From Callipepla californica brunnescens (lineage: Eukaryota; Chordata; Aves; Galliformes; Odontophoridae): 64,000 bases of DNA. This document shows positions 1 to 14,400 of the stretch, in pieces; positions within the stretch are counted from its first letter, which is position 1, and every line of letters begins with the position of its first letter. The position numbers were made by a program, and so were the translations under genes. A model generated the notes under the pieces. That model saw nothing but the letters and a program-made list of their open reading frames with translations. It made no database searches and was not told the DNA's origin. The stretch spans positions 34,791,733-34,855,732 of the forward strand of contig JALIRH010000002.1 of the NCBI GenBank assembly GCA_023055505.1, in the 5' to 3' direction.

Positions 1-2416
1 ACTGTGAAAATAATTTTGAGGTGCACTGCATTCACGTAGAAGTCCACCTCTGAGTGAAGACTGTCTGCTTATCTGTTATGCTATAGCACTGCCTTACAGT
101 TCATCCAATATGAAATTATATTCTTGGCAAATACGTCTGTTAATAACTTGTGGTTTAGCTGCTATGGTAAAAATAGTCCTGAGCTGGGCAATGTGTCAGG
201 CTGGACATCCTCTCACACACCACTTACCCAGATGTGCTGCTGCCTGCTGAGGGCCTGGCAAGAAGCATCAGCAGGACTTTGACTATTGAAAGTATTGAGT
301 ATTGAAATTTATTTATTTATTTATTTATTTATTTTTGCGTTTCAGTGAAAAGCACTTTATAACAGAGATCCTGAACTTCCTTCCTCATGAAATATTTTAT
401 GGAGTCCAAATTTTACGTGTAGTTGTGCAAGTAGTCAGTTGCCATAGGGCATCTTTTGCCTTCTTTGAAACCACTTGATATGACATGGTATAGCTTCTTA
501 CTGTCTTGGATTTTCATTCTGTTTGTGCACAGTTTGAAACTGATGATCTATTAAGCGATGCTTTTATGTAACTCTGTACTTATGGCAGTGGAATTTCATT
601 GAATATGGCTAGTTTAGTTACTTCACCAAGGAGCTGGCACTGGCCTGGGAATGAAAGACATTAGCAAGCTGCAGAACCATTAGACAGTGGAATAGCAGAG
701 CCAGAGCAAGTGCTGAGGGTGAGGAGTGTCAGGATGCCACTTCCAGGTGGGAAACAATAAGGAGGCAGAGAGCCTCGATCAACAGAGATTTCTTCTGCAG
801 TCACTCCACTGGCACAGCATATCTGTGAAGCAATTGGCTGTTACATTTGTATTGAGAAATATATGAACCATTTTTTGTTGGGAAAACCACACTGAATTAC
901 CCAACAGAATATTGCCGCATTCAGTAATTTAAAATGAGTGTATTGTTGGCCTGAGGACTGAGGGGCCTTTCTGTGTTTCTCCTACTAGCAATGACATGAA
1001 ACTCAATTTTCCATGTCTAAATATCCCCTGAATTTTCAAATCTCCTCCACTTCTGTCTGAATGTAATGTTGAGTTGCATGGTTGAACTTCCGGATCATTT
1101 TACTCACCAGACGGTGCTTTCAATGCTCAGTGAGGGGACTGCTACGTTGAATCGTTGTTAGAATGTAGAGGTTTGACTGCATGAAAAAGCTTATGCAAAT
1201 ATAAGGTGAAGCACAGATTTCAGATTCTGAGTTGTGATCTGTGACTTGCTGAGTTACTACGTATTAGCCATGAATTACTAACCGTTTGTGCATGTTCTTT
1301 GTGTGTAACAAAATAAAGGTATCACGACTTAGAAAAGCCATCTTTATGTGAATATTGTAAACTGACAAACTGTTAAGTAAGAAAGCTGAAGATTTTGGTT
1401 TATGATACTTTGGAAGGAATTAAACATAAATGTTGAAAGAGGTGCAGTGTGACAGCCTTGGTTCAGTCATCAGAATAATTACTGAGGTAGCATTTTCAGA
1501 GCTGTTTTGCACATAGATGAGCATTGTAGATCTGTACAGGGTAGGTGTTCTGACATAATTATAGTACTTATTTTGTTGTGATTGATGGGGAAGTTTTCTA
1601 GAAATTGTCTGCACAATCAAAATAAAAAATCTGAGTTCTATGTATGTTGGAAAGCTGGGATTTACAAACAAACCCTTTGTATTTTGCTTCACCAAAGTTA
1701 TTTGCTACTCCAGTATCTGATGTACTTAGCTCCTCCAAGTAAAGTCAGCATGTCTGTCAGGAATGAACTTCATGACACAGGAAGACTGATTTTTTTCCCC
1801 AAAGTTATTTAAGTACATATAGGCACAATAAAATGGCTAATGGGATTTGGTGTCTAATTACTTTAAAAATTCTGTCCATAAGTGATTTGCCTAGGATTAC
1901 AGAGTGAACTTGTGATGGAGACTTAAACTGAAGTTTAGGTCTCTTTGAAAAAGTTCAGTTCCAGAAGCACATACTAACATTTGCCAATTTTTTCAATGAA
2001 TTTATTTCCATCAACTTCTGACATATTATTGATTCTCTTTTCCTTTGCTTTGTTTTTTAACTTTGCTAGAAGTGAAGATGAAACAACTTCCTGTTATTAC
2101 AAACAACCTCATTGCATCCTAGAAACTGAGATCAAATATAAAATTTCCAATTTTGTTCATTTTCTGAATTTACATTTACCCCATTTGTTCTTTGACTCTG
2201 AGCAACCATGGGATGTAGTCAATGTCAAGTAGTGGTCAGAATTTTAAATAGATTTTAAGTATAGTCTGGAGACTTGGTCCCTGCTGACATTTTAAAATCT
2301 GTGCTATTCTATTAACTGTATGCACTACGGGTCAGTTAAAAATTAAGGCAGCATGGAAATACATTACTTTCTTCTTCATGGCTCAAGAAAATAAAAATGG
2401 ATCTGGAATTGTTGTA
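1..2416. other. Unique noncoding DNA, no gene seen
   Basis: A+T-rich, CpG-poor sequence. The only structured element is the (ATTT)n microsatellite listed separately. The open frames here are under 95 codons and show no family resemblance, codon bias or flanking splice signals that would support coding. No CR1 fragment is visible. Confidence 0.6.
306..336. repeat. (ATTT)n microsatellite
   Basis: About seven tandem copies of a four-base ATTT unit, ending in a short T run. It is a simple repeat and likely to be length-polymorphic between individuals. Confidence 0.9.
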
Positions 2417-2465
2417 TTTCCTTTTCCTTTTTCCTTTTCCTTTTCTTTTTCCTTTTCCCTTTTCC
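2417..2465 (+). repeat. 49-nt uninterrupted pyrimidine tract, (TTTTCC)n-like
   Basis: Every base from 2417 to 2465 is C or T on the + strand, organised as imperfect TTTTCC/TTTTTCC units. The complementary strand is therefore pure purine. Such asymmetric tracts are common simple repeats in vertebrate DNA and can adopt triplex structures. The tract ends in TTTCCACCAG, so it could also serve as a polypyrimidine tract for a splice acceptor, but no open exon-like segment follows it. Confidence 0.9.
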
Positions 2466-5400
2466 ACCAGTGTAATAGGGCTGAATAAATTAAACTGTCA
2501 GATTCTAGTCATTACACATTTTCATGTGTGAAGCATGGAAATTACAAGCACAGGCTGTGCATATTATGTTAATATTATTTACTCTACTTGGTATCCATGA
2601 CGTTGGATCCTGGTGAGTCTAAGCTACAACGGAATATTCCTTACAGAAAAGAAAGAGAAATAAGGTTAACGAAACTGCATCTTGGCACTATAGCTAAGTA
2701 AAACAAAACTCTGACTGGAGTGCTGAACAGCATTTGGGGTATTCATGAGCTATTCTGCAGATGCTATGGCTCACATTAGCATGTATAACACCAAATCATC
2801 TTGTCAAAGAACCCTTTTCTGTTCTACAGTATAACAAGGCGTTGATTGTGATTGTTGGATTATAGAGTCTGTCTGCTGAGCCTCGTGCAAGATGTTAAAA
2901 TGACATAAAATGCTCTATTTGTAACTTGAACTCGGAGTGAAAATTCTGGAAAATACTTTGTCCCAGAAATGTAAGTGAAGGCCAAACATTTAGAAATGAC
3001 TTTTTGTTTCATTGTACTTTACTATTCTGGAGTTCCTTACATTCTATTCCAGTTTCACAGAAGACAAAATTTTCAGTTCTACCAAAGAGATATTAAAATA
3101 CTTTACAGAAAACCTGTTTATTTCCTCCAGAGTAAAGTCTCTTGTCATTTTGAACGCTACATGGTTATCTGACAGTAAGCAACTTTCTTTCAGGAAAATG
3201 TGAGACAAAGTTAATAAATATTTTTTGTCTGCTGTACGTAGCATTGACTTAACAGAGTAAGCACTAAAACACTGCTGGATATTGAATCAGGGATTTTTTT
3301 TTAATGTTCTATAATACAGATCTACATCTGATACTGCAGGATTTAGTATCTAGCCTCCCATCCCACATTATGCTTTTATCAACTGTTTTTCCTTTGGATG
3401 TGCTAAATGCTTCTTAGAGTTACTAGAAGAGTATTTTAGCAATACAACATAAATGCAAACTGTAATAGATAAGCATGGGTAAGGGTCATGCTCTGGCCTC
3501 AGCACTGTCATTGCATGCAGAAGTATTTGGTGATTTCAAGGATAAAATGAGAACAATCTTCTTTTTTTTTTTTTTTTTCCAGGTTTAACTCCTGGGGCTC
3601 CAGCACTGCATAGACAGGTGAACTGCCATGATGCCAATGTATCTATCAAATCCACTTGCAGCTCTATGGGAGAGTTACATGCCAATAAATCTTTTACTGC
3701 TATGAGTATCAAAAAAAGTCAGGCATGCATGCATGTGTAGCATGAGTAGGTCACCATCACTGAGCCCTGCCACCAGGACATGCATCCCAGGGAATGACAA
3801 AGGTTGCAGCTTCCATCTGCTAGCTAGCACTTACTCCCACCCTACTAGGCCAGCGCCCACAGCTTTCAGACCAAAGTTGTGGTAGAGATGGCTTCAGCAA
3901 GACTGAGCAGGAGCAGCAATGGATTTTACTGCCCACAGGCAGACTTCTCTGACTGTGGAAATAGCAACACTTACAAAGAAAGTTCATTTTTTTACTTTGA
4001 CCAAAGCACATGAGTGTTCTGGAAGGTGGAAATCAGTGAAAAAAGAAAAGTGATTTCAGAAAAATTGAACCATTTTCATTGCATTTTTTTTTTCTCCAAA
4101 ATAAGGCAGAGCAAACATTTTCTGCTGAGACCCCAGACACCTGGGCAGTTGATACTGTTACTTATTGTCTGGAGAGTCTTTGATGGATGTGTTTGACCGT
4201 GAGAATTACAGGTAGGTCAACAGACTGGTCGAGAGACATGCAAAAATATAGAGAAAAGTTAAAATAATAATTAAAAAAAAAATTACTAATGGGAGTGTGA
4301 ACAGGAAGTAGGGAAAGGTGAGGAGGTACTCTTATGACTTCAGGCAAGTCACTGTGTTCCTGAGAGATGCCCAAAAGTTCAATAAATCAGTCAGAGTACA
4401 GCAGAATTCGCGCTTATTTCTGCAAATAACATATTTGATGCCAAGGCTATTTCTGAAATAAGTTACAAAATAGAGTACATTAACAGTTTTCTTAGCCTCA
4501 GTGTGCACCTGGAAGATTGTACAGGTTGGAGGTGAATATTTCTGCTGAAAGAAAGTAGAATTTTCTGAGCCATTAGTCACAGACATAAAATGATCTAAAA
4601 TGGAAGTGAAATGATGGCTCTAATGTAATGCACAGGAAATCGATTTAGAAGGAAAACAAAACATTATTTTGAGAAAATTCTTCTATAGATTTGTTTTATT
4701 AAGACAAACATTGCTGAAGTTATTTGTTTGCATTCAGTGTTGTGAAATGCAGTTAATTAATTTCTACGTGATACATTAATATTTCTGGTCAAACCAACAA
4801 AGACTATTTTTAATTTACTTGGCTGATCAAAATCTACGACTGTAAAAAATTCAGAGATGGGAGGAAATTACCAAGTTCACAGCACATTTTACCATGTGGA
4901 AATTTGGACAGAACGTTTATAGAATCAAAAATACGAATTCACTTTATTAACAATAAAACTAAGAGACCTTAGATTTAGTAACAAATAAGACAAAGTTAGG
5001 GCTGAATAAATGTAACCTGCAAAGGAGAAAAAAGCCTTTAATTAAAAAGCGTATAGACCACAGGGTACTACATTTATTAAAGGGCATTGATCCTTAAAGA
5101 AGTTTAGGTGACTACCTCATGGGAAATCAGAGAGGGGAAGAGACTTTTGGGGACACCATGGATACTTTTGCACCTCTATCACTTAGTGATCAATATACTT
5201 AAATTATGTTTAGTTGATTTTTGCCATTTCATTTTACAGTTTTATTTGAACGAGTAGGAAGAGGTCCCAAAATGCACTTGTTAACAAAGATATTTCTGCA
5301 GAAGAGGAGCATCTGAAAAAAACATAAGAATGTGCAGTACATGTGTCACTTGGGTGGTTATGCTCTAATTAAAGGAATTAATCCTAGGCAAGCTTACATA

Positions 5401-8400
5401 AGAAAGGAAAAAACTGTGGAAGCTCAGTGTGTTTTTCTGCAATGCTGATTTCATTGGACATTTATGCCTTCGTCCAGACAACATACGTGGGCTGTAGAAT
5501 ACAAAATAAGTCTGCAAAAATGTTGTGCATCTGCCTCTCTTTTGTTCTGAGAAAATCACAAGTATGGCTCCAACCAGACTTCAAAAGACCAGTCTAAGTT
5601 GCTTAAAGATAAGAAACCCTGGAATTGTTTAAATACTCCTGGAATGTTAAAATAAAATATTTAAATCCAAAGAACAGGACCTTCCATAATCCACAAGTAT
5701 TGCACTGCATGAACAGGCCCCCTTGAAGTGGCAGAGAACATAAAGAGAACAAGTCTCCCTTGAAGGAAGGCTTTTGCAGAAAGTTGGCATTTGTGTTAAA
5801 ATTGCTCTTTAATTCAGACTGCACCAATCTGACAAGCCTCACATCACTCTGTAAGACACAGCAACTGCTTATCAAGCAGGGAAAATGTCAAAAAGTGGCA
5901 TGATTTATTTGCCAGAAAGAGGTGAAAGGCACTCAACACTACAACAGACTTGACCCGAGGCCCTTTAAATTTAACGAGAGAATTGTATAAGTCCTGAGTG
6001 TGACTACACCTTCAGGAAATCATGGAGAAGAGCAAGGCACTACATCAGCCTCTCCTGACTATGCTGGTGCATCTGTGCTGCTTTGCTTATTGTTTTCTCT
6101 CTAATCTCCATCTGGTGCTGGTAGCAGCCAAATGCTGATTTCTCATTTTCTTTTCCGATTGAACAAAATGGGCAGTTTTACAGCCCCTTGTCCTCAGCAG
6201 CACCAGCACCAGCATTAAGAGTTCTCTATACTGTAAGTGCTAGTTAAAAACCTTGTATGCATACACCACTGCAATGAAAATGGGCCATCTGAAGCAGTGG
6301 CACCCAGGCATGCTCCAGAGAGATACAGCTTGGTACTGTGGGTAATGGGGCTTGGGAAAGGGAAGGAATTGTGCATTTTCCTGTGCATGGGAGAAGGATT
6401 TTAAACACAGAAGGACTGAGGATATTGCATAGGGATGTGAGGCTCTTCTTTTTAGAAGGATCTGATACATAGGAAGGGAATGAAGGAGGATTTTATTTAT
6501 TTCTTAAAACAGGAGAACGTGAATTATTTCTGAGGCAGTGGGATTTGGTGCAGCTGAAGCAATAAGTTGGTGCCAGAGAGAAAATCCAAATAATTGCCAG
6601 ATCTGTGTTGTCTGGGCTACATTCAAGGAAAAGATACGTCTGGGTGATGTAGATTGGCTGACATCTTCTAAGCATCAAGAGATACTGGATCTAATATCTT
6701 GCAAGCTCTGAGCAGCAGGCCCAAGTCCCTTAGTTGCCTTTGAAAATCCTAGCCACTGGAATGTTATTTTTGGAGAAGGATTGAAATATCCTATCTACAC
6801 TTTACATATTATAGCTTTTAAAACACCGTAATTGAACATTTCTGGTGATCCAGTCTCATCAGATACACTGGTTGGTTTCCAGTTTGAGGCCTCCCACAGT
6901 GCTTTGTGTTGATGTAGCTGTAGGTGTTAGGCCGTGCAAATGCCTACGGAGAAGAAAAGCCTGCAGACTCACTTTTCTGTATACATATGGTCCATAAATG
7001 TTTCATCTGAGAGTGCTTCATCTAGCTGTCTTCCCTGTGTTTCCTTTGTGAAATTGGTAGGCCTGAGGGATTTGTTTCATGAAGCACCAAATGAACCTTG
7101 CTGCTGAAATGATGATACTGGTATATATTACTTGGATTTATTTTGGAAGTATGATGGTTATTTATACTGAGTCAGATATTTGTTTTTAAGGCCATAGTCA
7201 AGGTAGGACTAAGCCTTGAAAATTTGTAAACATTCTATTTTATGAGCTTAAGGCTAAGTATGGTTATTTTTATTATGTTAAAAAATGATGAAGAGAATAG
7301 ATAACTTTTTTTCCTCATATTGCCATAAGCATTTATATTCTTATTCACCAAAGGCAGCAAAGCCATAAAAGCCTATACAACAGCCCATTCTACTCTGTTC
7401 CAAGAATATGTCATGCGGCTACATATTGAACAGGGCTGTGTGCAATAGAGCAGACTTAGCTGAGATGACTGGAGAAAATGTTATCATTAGCTCAGCAGGC
7501 AAACAACATTAGGAGACAGAAAACACTCGGGGAAGCCAATATGATTAAATCACTACTTGCTAGTCACGACTTCATTGCATTTTGTGTCCAAAAATATCAG
7601 TGTAGTTATTGAAGACAGAACCAGCAAAGAGCACAAGTGCCACAGCTTTGAGGGGGAAGGAAGTATCAGACTTATCCCTTACTATTCCTTCACACTAAGA
7701 GTCAAAAAGTTCTGATTAAAGGAAATGATATCATGAGATTTTTCTAAGCAGCATTCAATGTACATCGTAGAAAATTCAGCAGTGGAAATGAATCAAAATA
7801 TCAAGTAGGTATTGCTAGGAAGAGTAATGTTTCAGAAGAATCTTTGTGATTTCTATAGTAATAGAAGAAGATCCTCACTCTCTGATAATTAGAGCATTTT
7901 GGCAATGACCACTGTGGTTACAAGGTACTAAGCAATGACTTGCAGTGTGTAACTGCACATTACAGCATGTCTGGGCTGTGTCTGGCCCTGCGTGGTAAAA
8001 TACATGTAACACTGGGCAATAATGTAGACACTAAACAACTCAGGCACTCAGGTTCCCATGACTCGCTATGCAAGACACTTCATTTTGTGTTGTGGATATA
8101 GTATGAGTTATGGGTAAACCTCTATAGAAAAGAGGCTGAGTGGCACTGACCTTCTTGTATCTGGTAGTGCTTAACATTTGGCTCCACAAGAACATAATTT
8201 TCATGGAGATATATCATTAAAACTGTCCAAAACAGAGCAATAATGAATTAATGCGGGTACCAGCTGTCAAGGGTCTAAATTCACTTCTGTGCTCTCTTTT
8301 GTTTAACATTAAGTCTTTCCCATACTGTACAACGTACTTCATTTTTGGTGTTCCAAGCCACATAACCTGCTACCTTTATCCCATTTTAGTGTTCTACTTG

Positions 8401-9597
8401 TCATGATAAGCACTGATGTTGTTGCTGCTTGAAAACAATTTAAAAATAAATAAATAAAGAGGACACATCGCTCACTGCAGTGTATGTATTATTTAAAGTA
8501 TCTGTGCATATTCCCAGGTACTGAATAGAGACAGGTGCTACAAAAACATCAACCTATGAACATTATCAGCTGTCAGAAGAAAAAGTATATTCAGGTTATA
8601 TAATGAAATTTATAGAAAATGTAGATGTTACCAAACAATGCTTAAAAAGGTATTCATTAGTGTAAAAGATGGGACATCACATTCTCCCTACCTCCATACA
8701 ATGAAAAGAACTGTACTGGAGCAAATGGAATAGACACCAGAGATGGTTGTTGTAGACTGTTACAGAACAAGATGATGGTTTCCCTAGCAATAAGAATGAT
8801 GACAGAAGAGTATCCACTCAATTTTCTTGCTTTCTTTGCAGTAAATTCTCATGTTTGCTGGCTTGCATGAAGGATCAGATGCCTAGCATTTATCTTCCAC
8901 TGATGTGAACAGATGCAGAGTGAATAGATTTCATACTAATTAGCCTCTAAGGAAACTTTACAAGTGCAACCGCAGTTTAAACTTAAAAATATTAATTATT
9001 TTAATGTTAGTGTACATTTCATGATTAACGCTACAGGAAAACATTTGCATTAAATAATTGGCCTGGAGTTTGACATGATGATCATTGATATAATCTACAC
9101 TGATTTTATTCTTATACTATTACTTCACATGAATGCATTACAATGAATTTTTAAATTTTGCATGGTTAAGAAAGGAATCATTACTGCCTCCTTAACTTAA
9201 TACCTAAGAAATCTGTATTTTTCAGGTACTAATTCCTTTTTATATTCATACGTGGACTCTTTTTTGTGAGTAGCCACACAGAATTTGTAAGTACCTGACT
9301 CTTATAAGAACTGCTTCTCATTTGCTCTAATACTCAAAACATTCTTCTGTCAACCTGAAAGATCTTTAAACCACATACGTTTTCTTCTCAAGAAAGATTG
9401 ACTTGTTTTTATCTGGTCATAAGTAATATATGCTTTGCTGTTTTTTAGTAGAGACAACAAATGTATTCTAAACTAAATAGATTTTTTTTTCCAATCTAAA
9501 ATGAGATTTTCTGTTAAAACAAATAAATAAAAGTACAACTAGATGCAGTGTATAGTTTTAGGTGCTACAGAATAAGAAAGCAATGAAACTAACTATT
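2466..9597. other. 7.1 kb of unique noncoding DNA
   Basis: No recognisable repeat family, RNA gene or coding exon. A T17 run at 3562-3578 is followed directly by CCAG, which resembles a splice acceptor but has no supported exon behind it. Alternating CATG units occur at about 3724-3735. The longest open frames are near 90 codons and look like chance. The stretch resembles the interior of a large intron or intergenic DNA. Confidence 0.55.
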
Positions 9598-9980
9598 AGA
9601 GAGAATCCAAAAGAGGACTACAGAGATGGGGAACACTGGAGGACAAAGTGTATGAGGAGCAGCTGAGGTCCCTGGGGGTGCTCAGGGCAGAGCAGCTGAG
9701 GGGAGGCCTGATGGTGGCTATGGGGCCCAAGGGAACAGCACGGAGCTGTGTCAGGGGAGGGGCAGCTGGGGGGTAGAGACAGGGTCCGTAGCACAGGGCA
9801 GTGGGCATGGGACAGGCTGCCCAGGACACTGGGCATAGCCCTAGGCTGTCAGAAGTCAAGAATCATTTGGAAAACACTCTCAGGCATCAGGTTTGGTTTT
9901 GAGTGATCCTGAGTGAAGCCTGGAGTTGGACTTGGTCCTTGTGGATCCATTACAACGTAGGAAATTCTATGAATGTGTGA
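9598..9980 (+). mobile_element. CR1 retrotransposon, 5'-truncated 3' end
   Basis: Sense-strand CR1. The left part contains the conserved block around gtatgaggagcagctgaggt, from the end of the CR1 ORF2 region, followed by a G+C-rich internal segment. It ends in a degraded ggacttggtccttgtgg block and an attctatgaatg tail at about 9964-9975, where CR1 normally carries its short terminal repeats. It is the same subfamily as the copy at 15589-15900, judged by the shared block reading gaggggaggcctgatggtgg in this orientation. The element is truncated, as CR1 copies usually are, and cannot be active. Confidence 0.88.
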
Positions 9981-11457
9981 AAAAAAAAAATCTATGTTGT
10001 CACCATTGAGAGAAGAAAAACAGTCTGCTCTCTGCAAGTCACTCAGTTCTAACTTCCTAGATTTCTTTATGAACCTTAGATTGTGTTGCAAGAAGCACAG
10101 CGCTGGTGTTTTTAAATGACCATAAAGCATTCTGAACAAAGCTGAGGTGTGCAGGGCATACATCCTTACCATGTGGAAGAGCTATTCAAAATTGTATAGA
10201 CAGCATGTCCTGAAATATTCTGTTCCTTGTGGGGTGAGTAGTGCAAGGGAATAAGGAGGACATATGTAACACCAAATACTTCTCAGAGCAAAAGGAAAGT
10301 CATACTGAAATGTAATACCACAAGTACTCTGTAATGCAAATATTCTTCAGCCAGGAAGAGTATTTTCCTTTTACGTTCAACAGATAGAATGTCAATCTGA
10401 TCACTAAAAGCACAGTGTGTGACTAAAGTCTGACTTAAGCTGCCCAGTGCTTTAATACCTCCAGTAACCATATGCTTCAGTACAAATCAGTAATCCCCTC
10501 AAACTCAATAAACATAAGAAAACATTGTTCCAGTTTTTCTGAAATATTTACCATGGTTGGAAATACATGGAACTTTAAGCAGCGTTGCATCGTTCCTCTT
10601 CTCATGACCGTTCTTTCTGTATTGTGTTTGTATGTGGCTGAAAGACAGTGCTTTACTGACTTGTTGGGCAATGGATCGGATGGCAAATGTAAAACGCACC
10701 CGTCCCAAGTTAGTCTGTGAGAAATTTCTTAGAAAACAGTCCTGTTCTCGTGGTATGAAGTATAGATGAGTTTGAAAAGAAAGTTTTCCCATGAAAAGCT
10801 GAGCCTCTAAAATCCTAAGGGAAATGATGAGATGAATTTCCTCGTTTCCTATGTGCTTCGTCTTTCAAGCCAGCTTGGAGCAGAGTCCCAAACTTGATAA
10901 ATTCACATGGAGTAATCAGTCTCAGAGCCTCCCAGAGGAGTTTAAAATAGGACACACTTTTGTTAATCTTATCGTGTTGTGTATGAAAGGGTGAAGCTAA
11001 GAGCTCATGCGTGTTTCATGGGTTACAAATGTCTTTCACACTCCATTAGAGGTCATCAAAGTGAAGTCTTTCCAGTACTAAATTTTGCCAGGAGATTTAG
11101 GCCAACAGCTCCCTTTTCCTGAGGATGGACTCCAGCTTCAACTTCACAAACACAACACTGGAAAATTACACCCCTTGTCCCATCCAAAGTTAGTTCACCG
11201 GCTTTTTGCAGGCTCTTATTCTGGGCACAGAGGGCAGTTCTCATTGTTTTTGATTAATTTCATCAATCAGAGAGATTTGTAAGGCTGTGTCAATGTACAA
11301 CCTCCATTACCAGGGGAAAAAAAAATGGTTTCATTTTAATGACTTCATTAGATAGGAGATCATGGTGTTCTCCACCTCTTTGCTCCCAGTAGGACTTAAT
11401 TTTCTTTTTAGCTCCCTAAAATTACATCGTAACTCTTTATCTCATGTTTGAAAGGAA

Positions 11458-11478
11458 GGGGGGGGGGGAGGGGGGGGG
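11458..11478 (+). repeat. G11-A-G9 guanine tract
   Basis: Eleven consecutive G, one A, then nine G, in otherwise A+T-rich surroundings. It has enough G for intramolecular quadruplex formation on the + strand. It may simply be a mononucleotide repeat, and exact lengths of such runs are error-prone in assemblies. Confidence 0.9.
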
Positions 11479-14400
11479 TGTTAATACTATGAGATAGCAC
11501 AAACAAAATGTTTACTTTCAGGGATACTTTTCCTCAGTTCATTCACAGTGTCTTTTTGCTGACAACTGATATACGTTAATATACTTTGATATTATGATAT
11601 GCAGTTTTCTCACTGACTTTATTCTCCTGTCCCCAGCTCTTAGGTTGAGTACCCTGTTTCCAAGAGAGAAAGGCCACCAGCCTCACTACAGACAGTTGCT
11701 AGGTAAAAGTACTACTGTTCTGCTAGTCATAGGAGAATGCAGCAACTACACATAAAACAGAAGACGCAGGTATGCCTTCAGCAGTCTGTCATCTTTTTAA
11801 GAGTATGGCTAGAATAGTTCTTGGCCCCAGAGGTTCTTGTTGAGATCTTCATGGAGAGGAAGGAAGTTGAGGACAGAGGACAAGTGTCAAGGCACTGTTG
11901 AGGCTGCTCTGGTGGTTGAGAAAGCATAGCATTTGGTAAAATGTCACAATTCATTTGTGATCATGCAGAAAATACCCTTTCTTCTCAAACTGTCCACAGA
12001 CCTATGGGAGAATGCTCACAGGGAGTGTCAGGCATTACTTGCAGTGGCAGTGGTACTTAGATTGGGTAGTGGCATTTCCAGGTTTTCAGATGAAATTTTA
12101 AATATCACAGCTGGTAGCATTCCTAGCATAAGTTGCAAAAACTATCCTGATAAACCAACTCATCTTTTCTTTCTGCCCAGGATGAATCAAATTCCCCTTC
12201 AGGTTGCAGCATGTTGAGCATTCAAATCCAGACTTCAAAAGCTGTGCTTTTGCCTAAGCAGTATGGACATTAAAAATCTCCTGACTAATATATGAAACAA
12301 CTTCACCTTTCTGTCCTTGGCCGCAGTTTCCCTGTGCTGTGGCACACTGCAGCTGTGCCATACCACGCAAGTTACCTGTCATCCTTCACTCTCAAAGTAG
12401 CTACACGTCAGTTAGTGATTATGTATCATTAAAATGCATTTTGACATCCTTTGATGTGTGAGGACCTCTGGATATGCATTATTCAAAAAAGAAAAATAAC
12501 CTTCCAAGACCTAGGGTTTATCTGCTTGCCTTGTCCTTCTGGAAAGCAGAGAGTACTTGCACCATGAACAGTTAGAGCAAAGATTCTCAGTGATATCGTC
12601 AGAGGTACTGCGCTTAGCAGGCAAAATTAGCACAAAGCTGGATAGCACAGATTAACAAAGCATTCTTGTCACACAACGTCAACATTTATCCCTGCCAATG
12701 TGTGTGATATTCTGTCCAAAGTGTATGATTTTTTTATTTATTTTTAATTTTGTGTATGTGAGAGTAAACTCTACCTCCTTGATTTGTCTGTATTTAAACC
12801 CACTTTAAGTGGATAATGCCTCAGCAAAAGCAATAGGAACACATTTAGATACAATGTGAGGAAGTTCAGTTTCAGGCCATACTTGTCTTTTGCTGAGTGC
12901 GATTTGCAATATTGCCTGCTGAGCTATTCCTGCCTGGCCAAAAGACTCCATTAAGGTGTGAGGCTGTTACAAGCTTCTTTATACCTTCACTGTGATCTCA
13001 GAGGGACAGTCCCTCTTTTATATTTTCACAGACTTCCTGAGGAACTAATTTATCTTCACAGAGGCTTTCATAATTAAAAGTCTGTCTATGAACTGCTCTG
13101 GGTACAGATATATTCCTTCACATGGGGATTTTTGAAGAAGTCTGAAGAGTGTATTTTTGTTCCTCCTTTTTAAAAAGCACTTACCCTAGCGACTAATTAA
13201 TGTGATCTGAGAGTACACTGACACTGTTGTCTGAAGTCTTCTGTTGCAGGTTGAGGTAGATGTTCTGATGAAGAGAAAAGGAACAAAGCATCAGGAAGTC
13301 TAATTTGGGTCAGCTAAAACTTTGCGAATCTGAGAAAATGCCATGTGAGGTAAGAGTAGTTTGGAGGAAGGAAGCAGCCACTGGAGACAGTGCAACTGAG
13401 CAACTTTCAGAAGGAAGAAAAAGTTACAACTAAAGCTCTGAATGGGATAAGAACAGTGGCTAAAAAGTTCAGACCTCTCTGTCACTGTAGGCACAAAGCA
13501 TTTACCTATCAGCAGAGAACAGTGAGCTGTCTTTACTTGAGAGTTCACGTACAGCTAGGCATCCTGGAAATGCCTGTGATTATTTCTTTCCACATGCAAG
13601 AACATAATTTTGACAATAGAACCTAGAAAATGAACCATGAAATGTATTTGATGAAATGCTGAAATGAGTATTTCCCAAATTATATAAATTGCAAGCAGGC
13701 ATGAAGGGGACCTGATTTTCTACATGACTGTGCATCCAGTTTTAGGAAACTACTAGGGAGCGTGCAGCTTTTGCTGGGTAACAGAAGAGTCCTGTCAGAA
13801 GCCACTACCTTCAAGAACATTGCAGCAAACCTTGTGATTCATATGGCCTTGTATATGAACCAGGATGTTACCATCTGCTAGGCTTTTCTCTTCTGTTTTG
13901 TTGTTGTCGTTGTTGGATGAAACTCACGGCAACAGTGATGTATCAAGTCAGCTTTCACATCTAATACTACTTCTGATCAAAAGAGCAAAAGACTTTACCA
14001 AGCCGAGGCTTGCCAACAAAGCAGATGCTCTAATTGAAGTCCCAAGGCTACAGAAAGATTATCTTCCTACCTGAAGTCAGACATACTGAAGTAGAAGTTT
14101 AAATAAAACTTGAAGTGTAAACTAAAACCTGTATTCACCTCCAAAGCAGGCTAAGTGTAAAGCTCCGTTCACTGTGGTTTCTTAAAACTTTTAAGAAATT
14201 AAAATTGCCTGGACCCATTCTTCTGCAGTGTTGCCAAATGGAACAGAAAAATCCCATGTTGTACTCTCTTATCTGGTGAAATCACTGTGCTGAGGAAATG
14301 GTCCTCAGTTTATTCTGTCTCCCAGACTGTGCCTGGGAACTGCAAAAGAAAGTGCTAATCAGTCAATGCCAAAAACATACCAGAGACCCTTGTAACACTT

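Noticed and set aside
9596..9859. Pro/Ser-rich - strand frames of 72 and 87 codons
   Set aside because: They are antisense translations of a G+C-rich CR1 segment.
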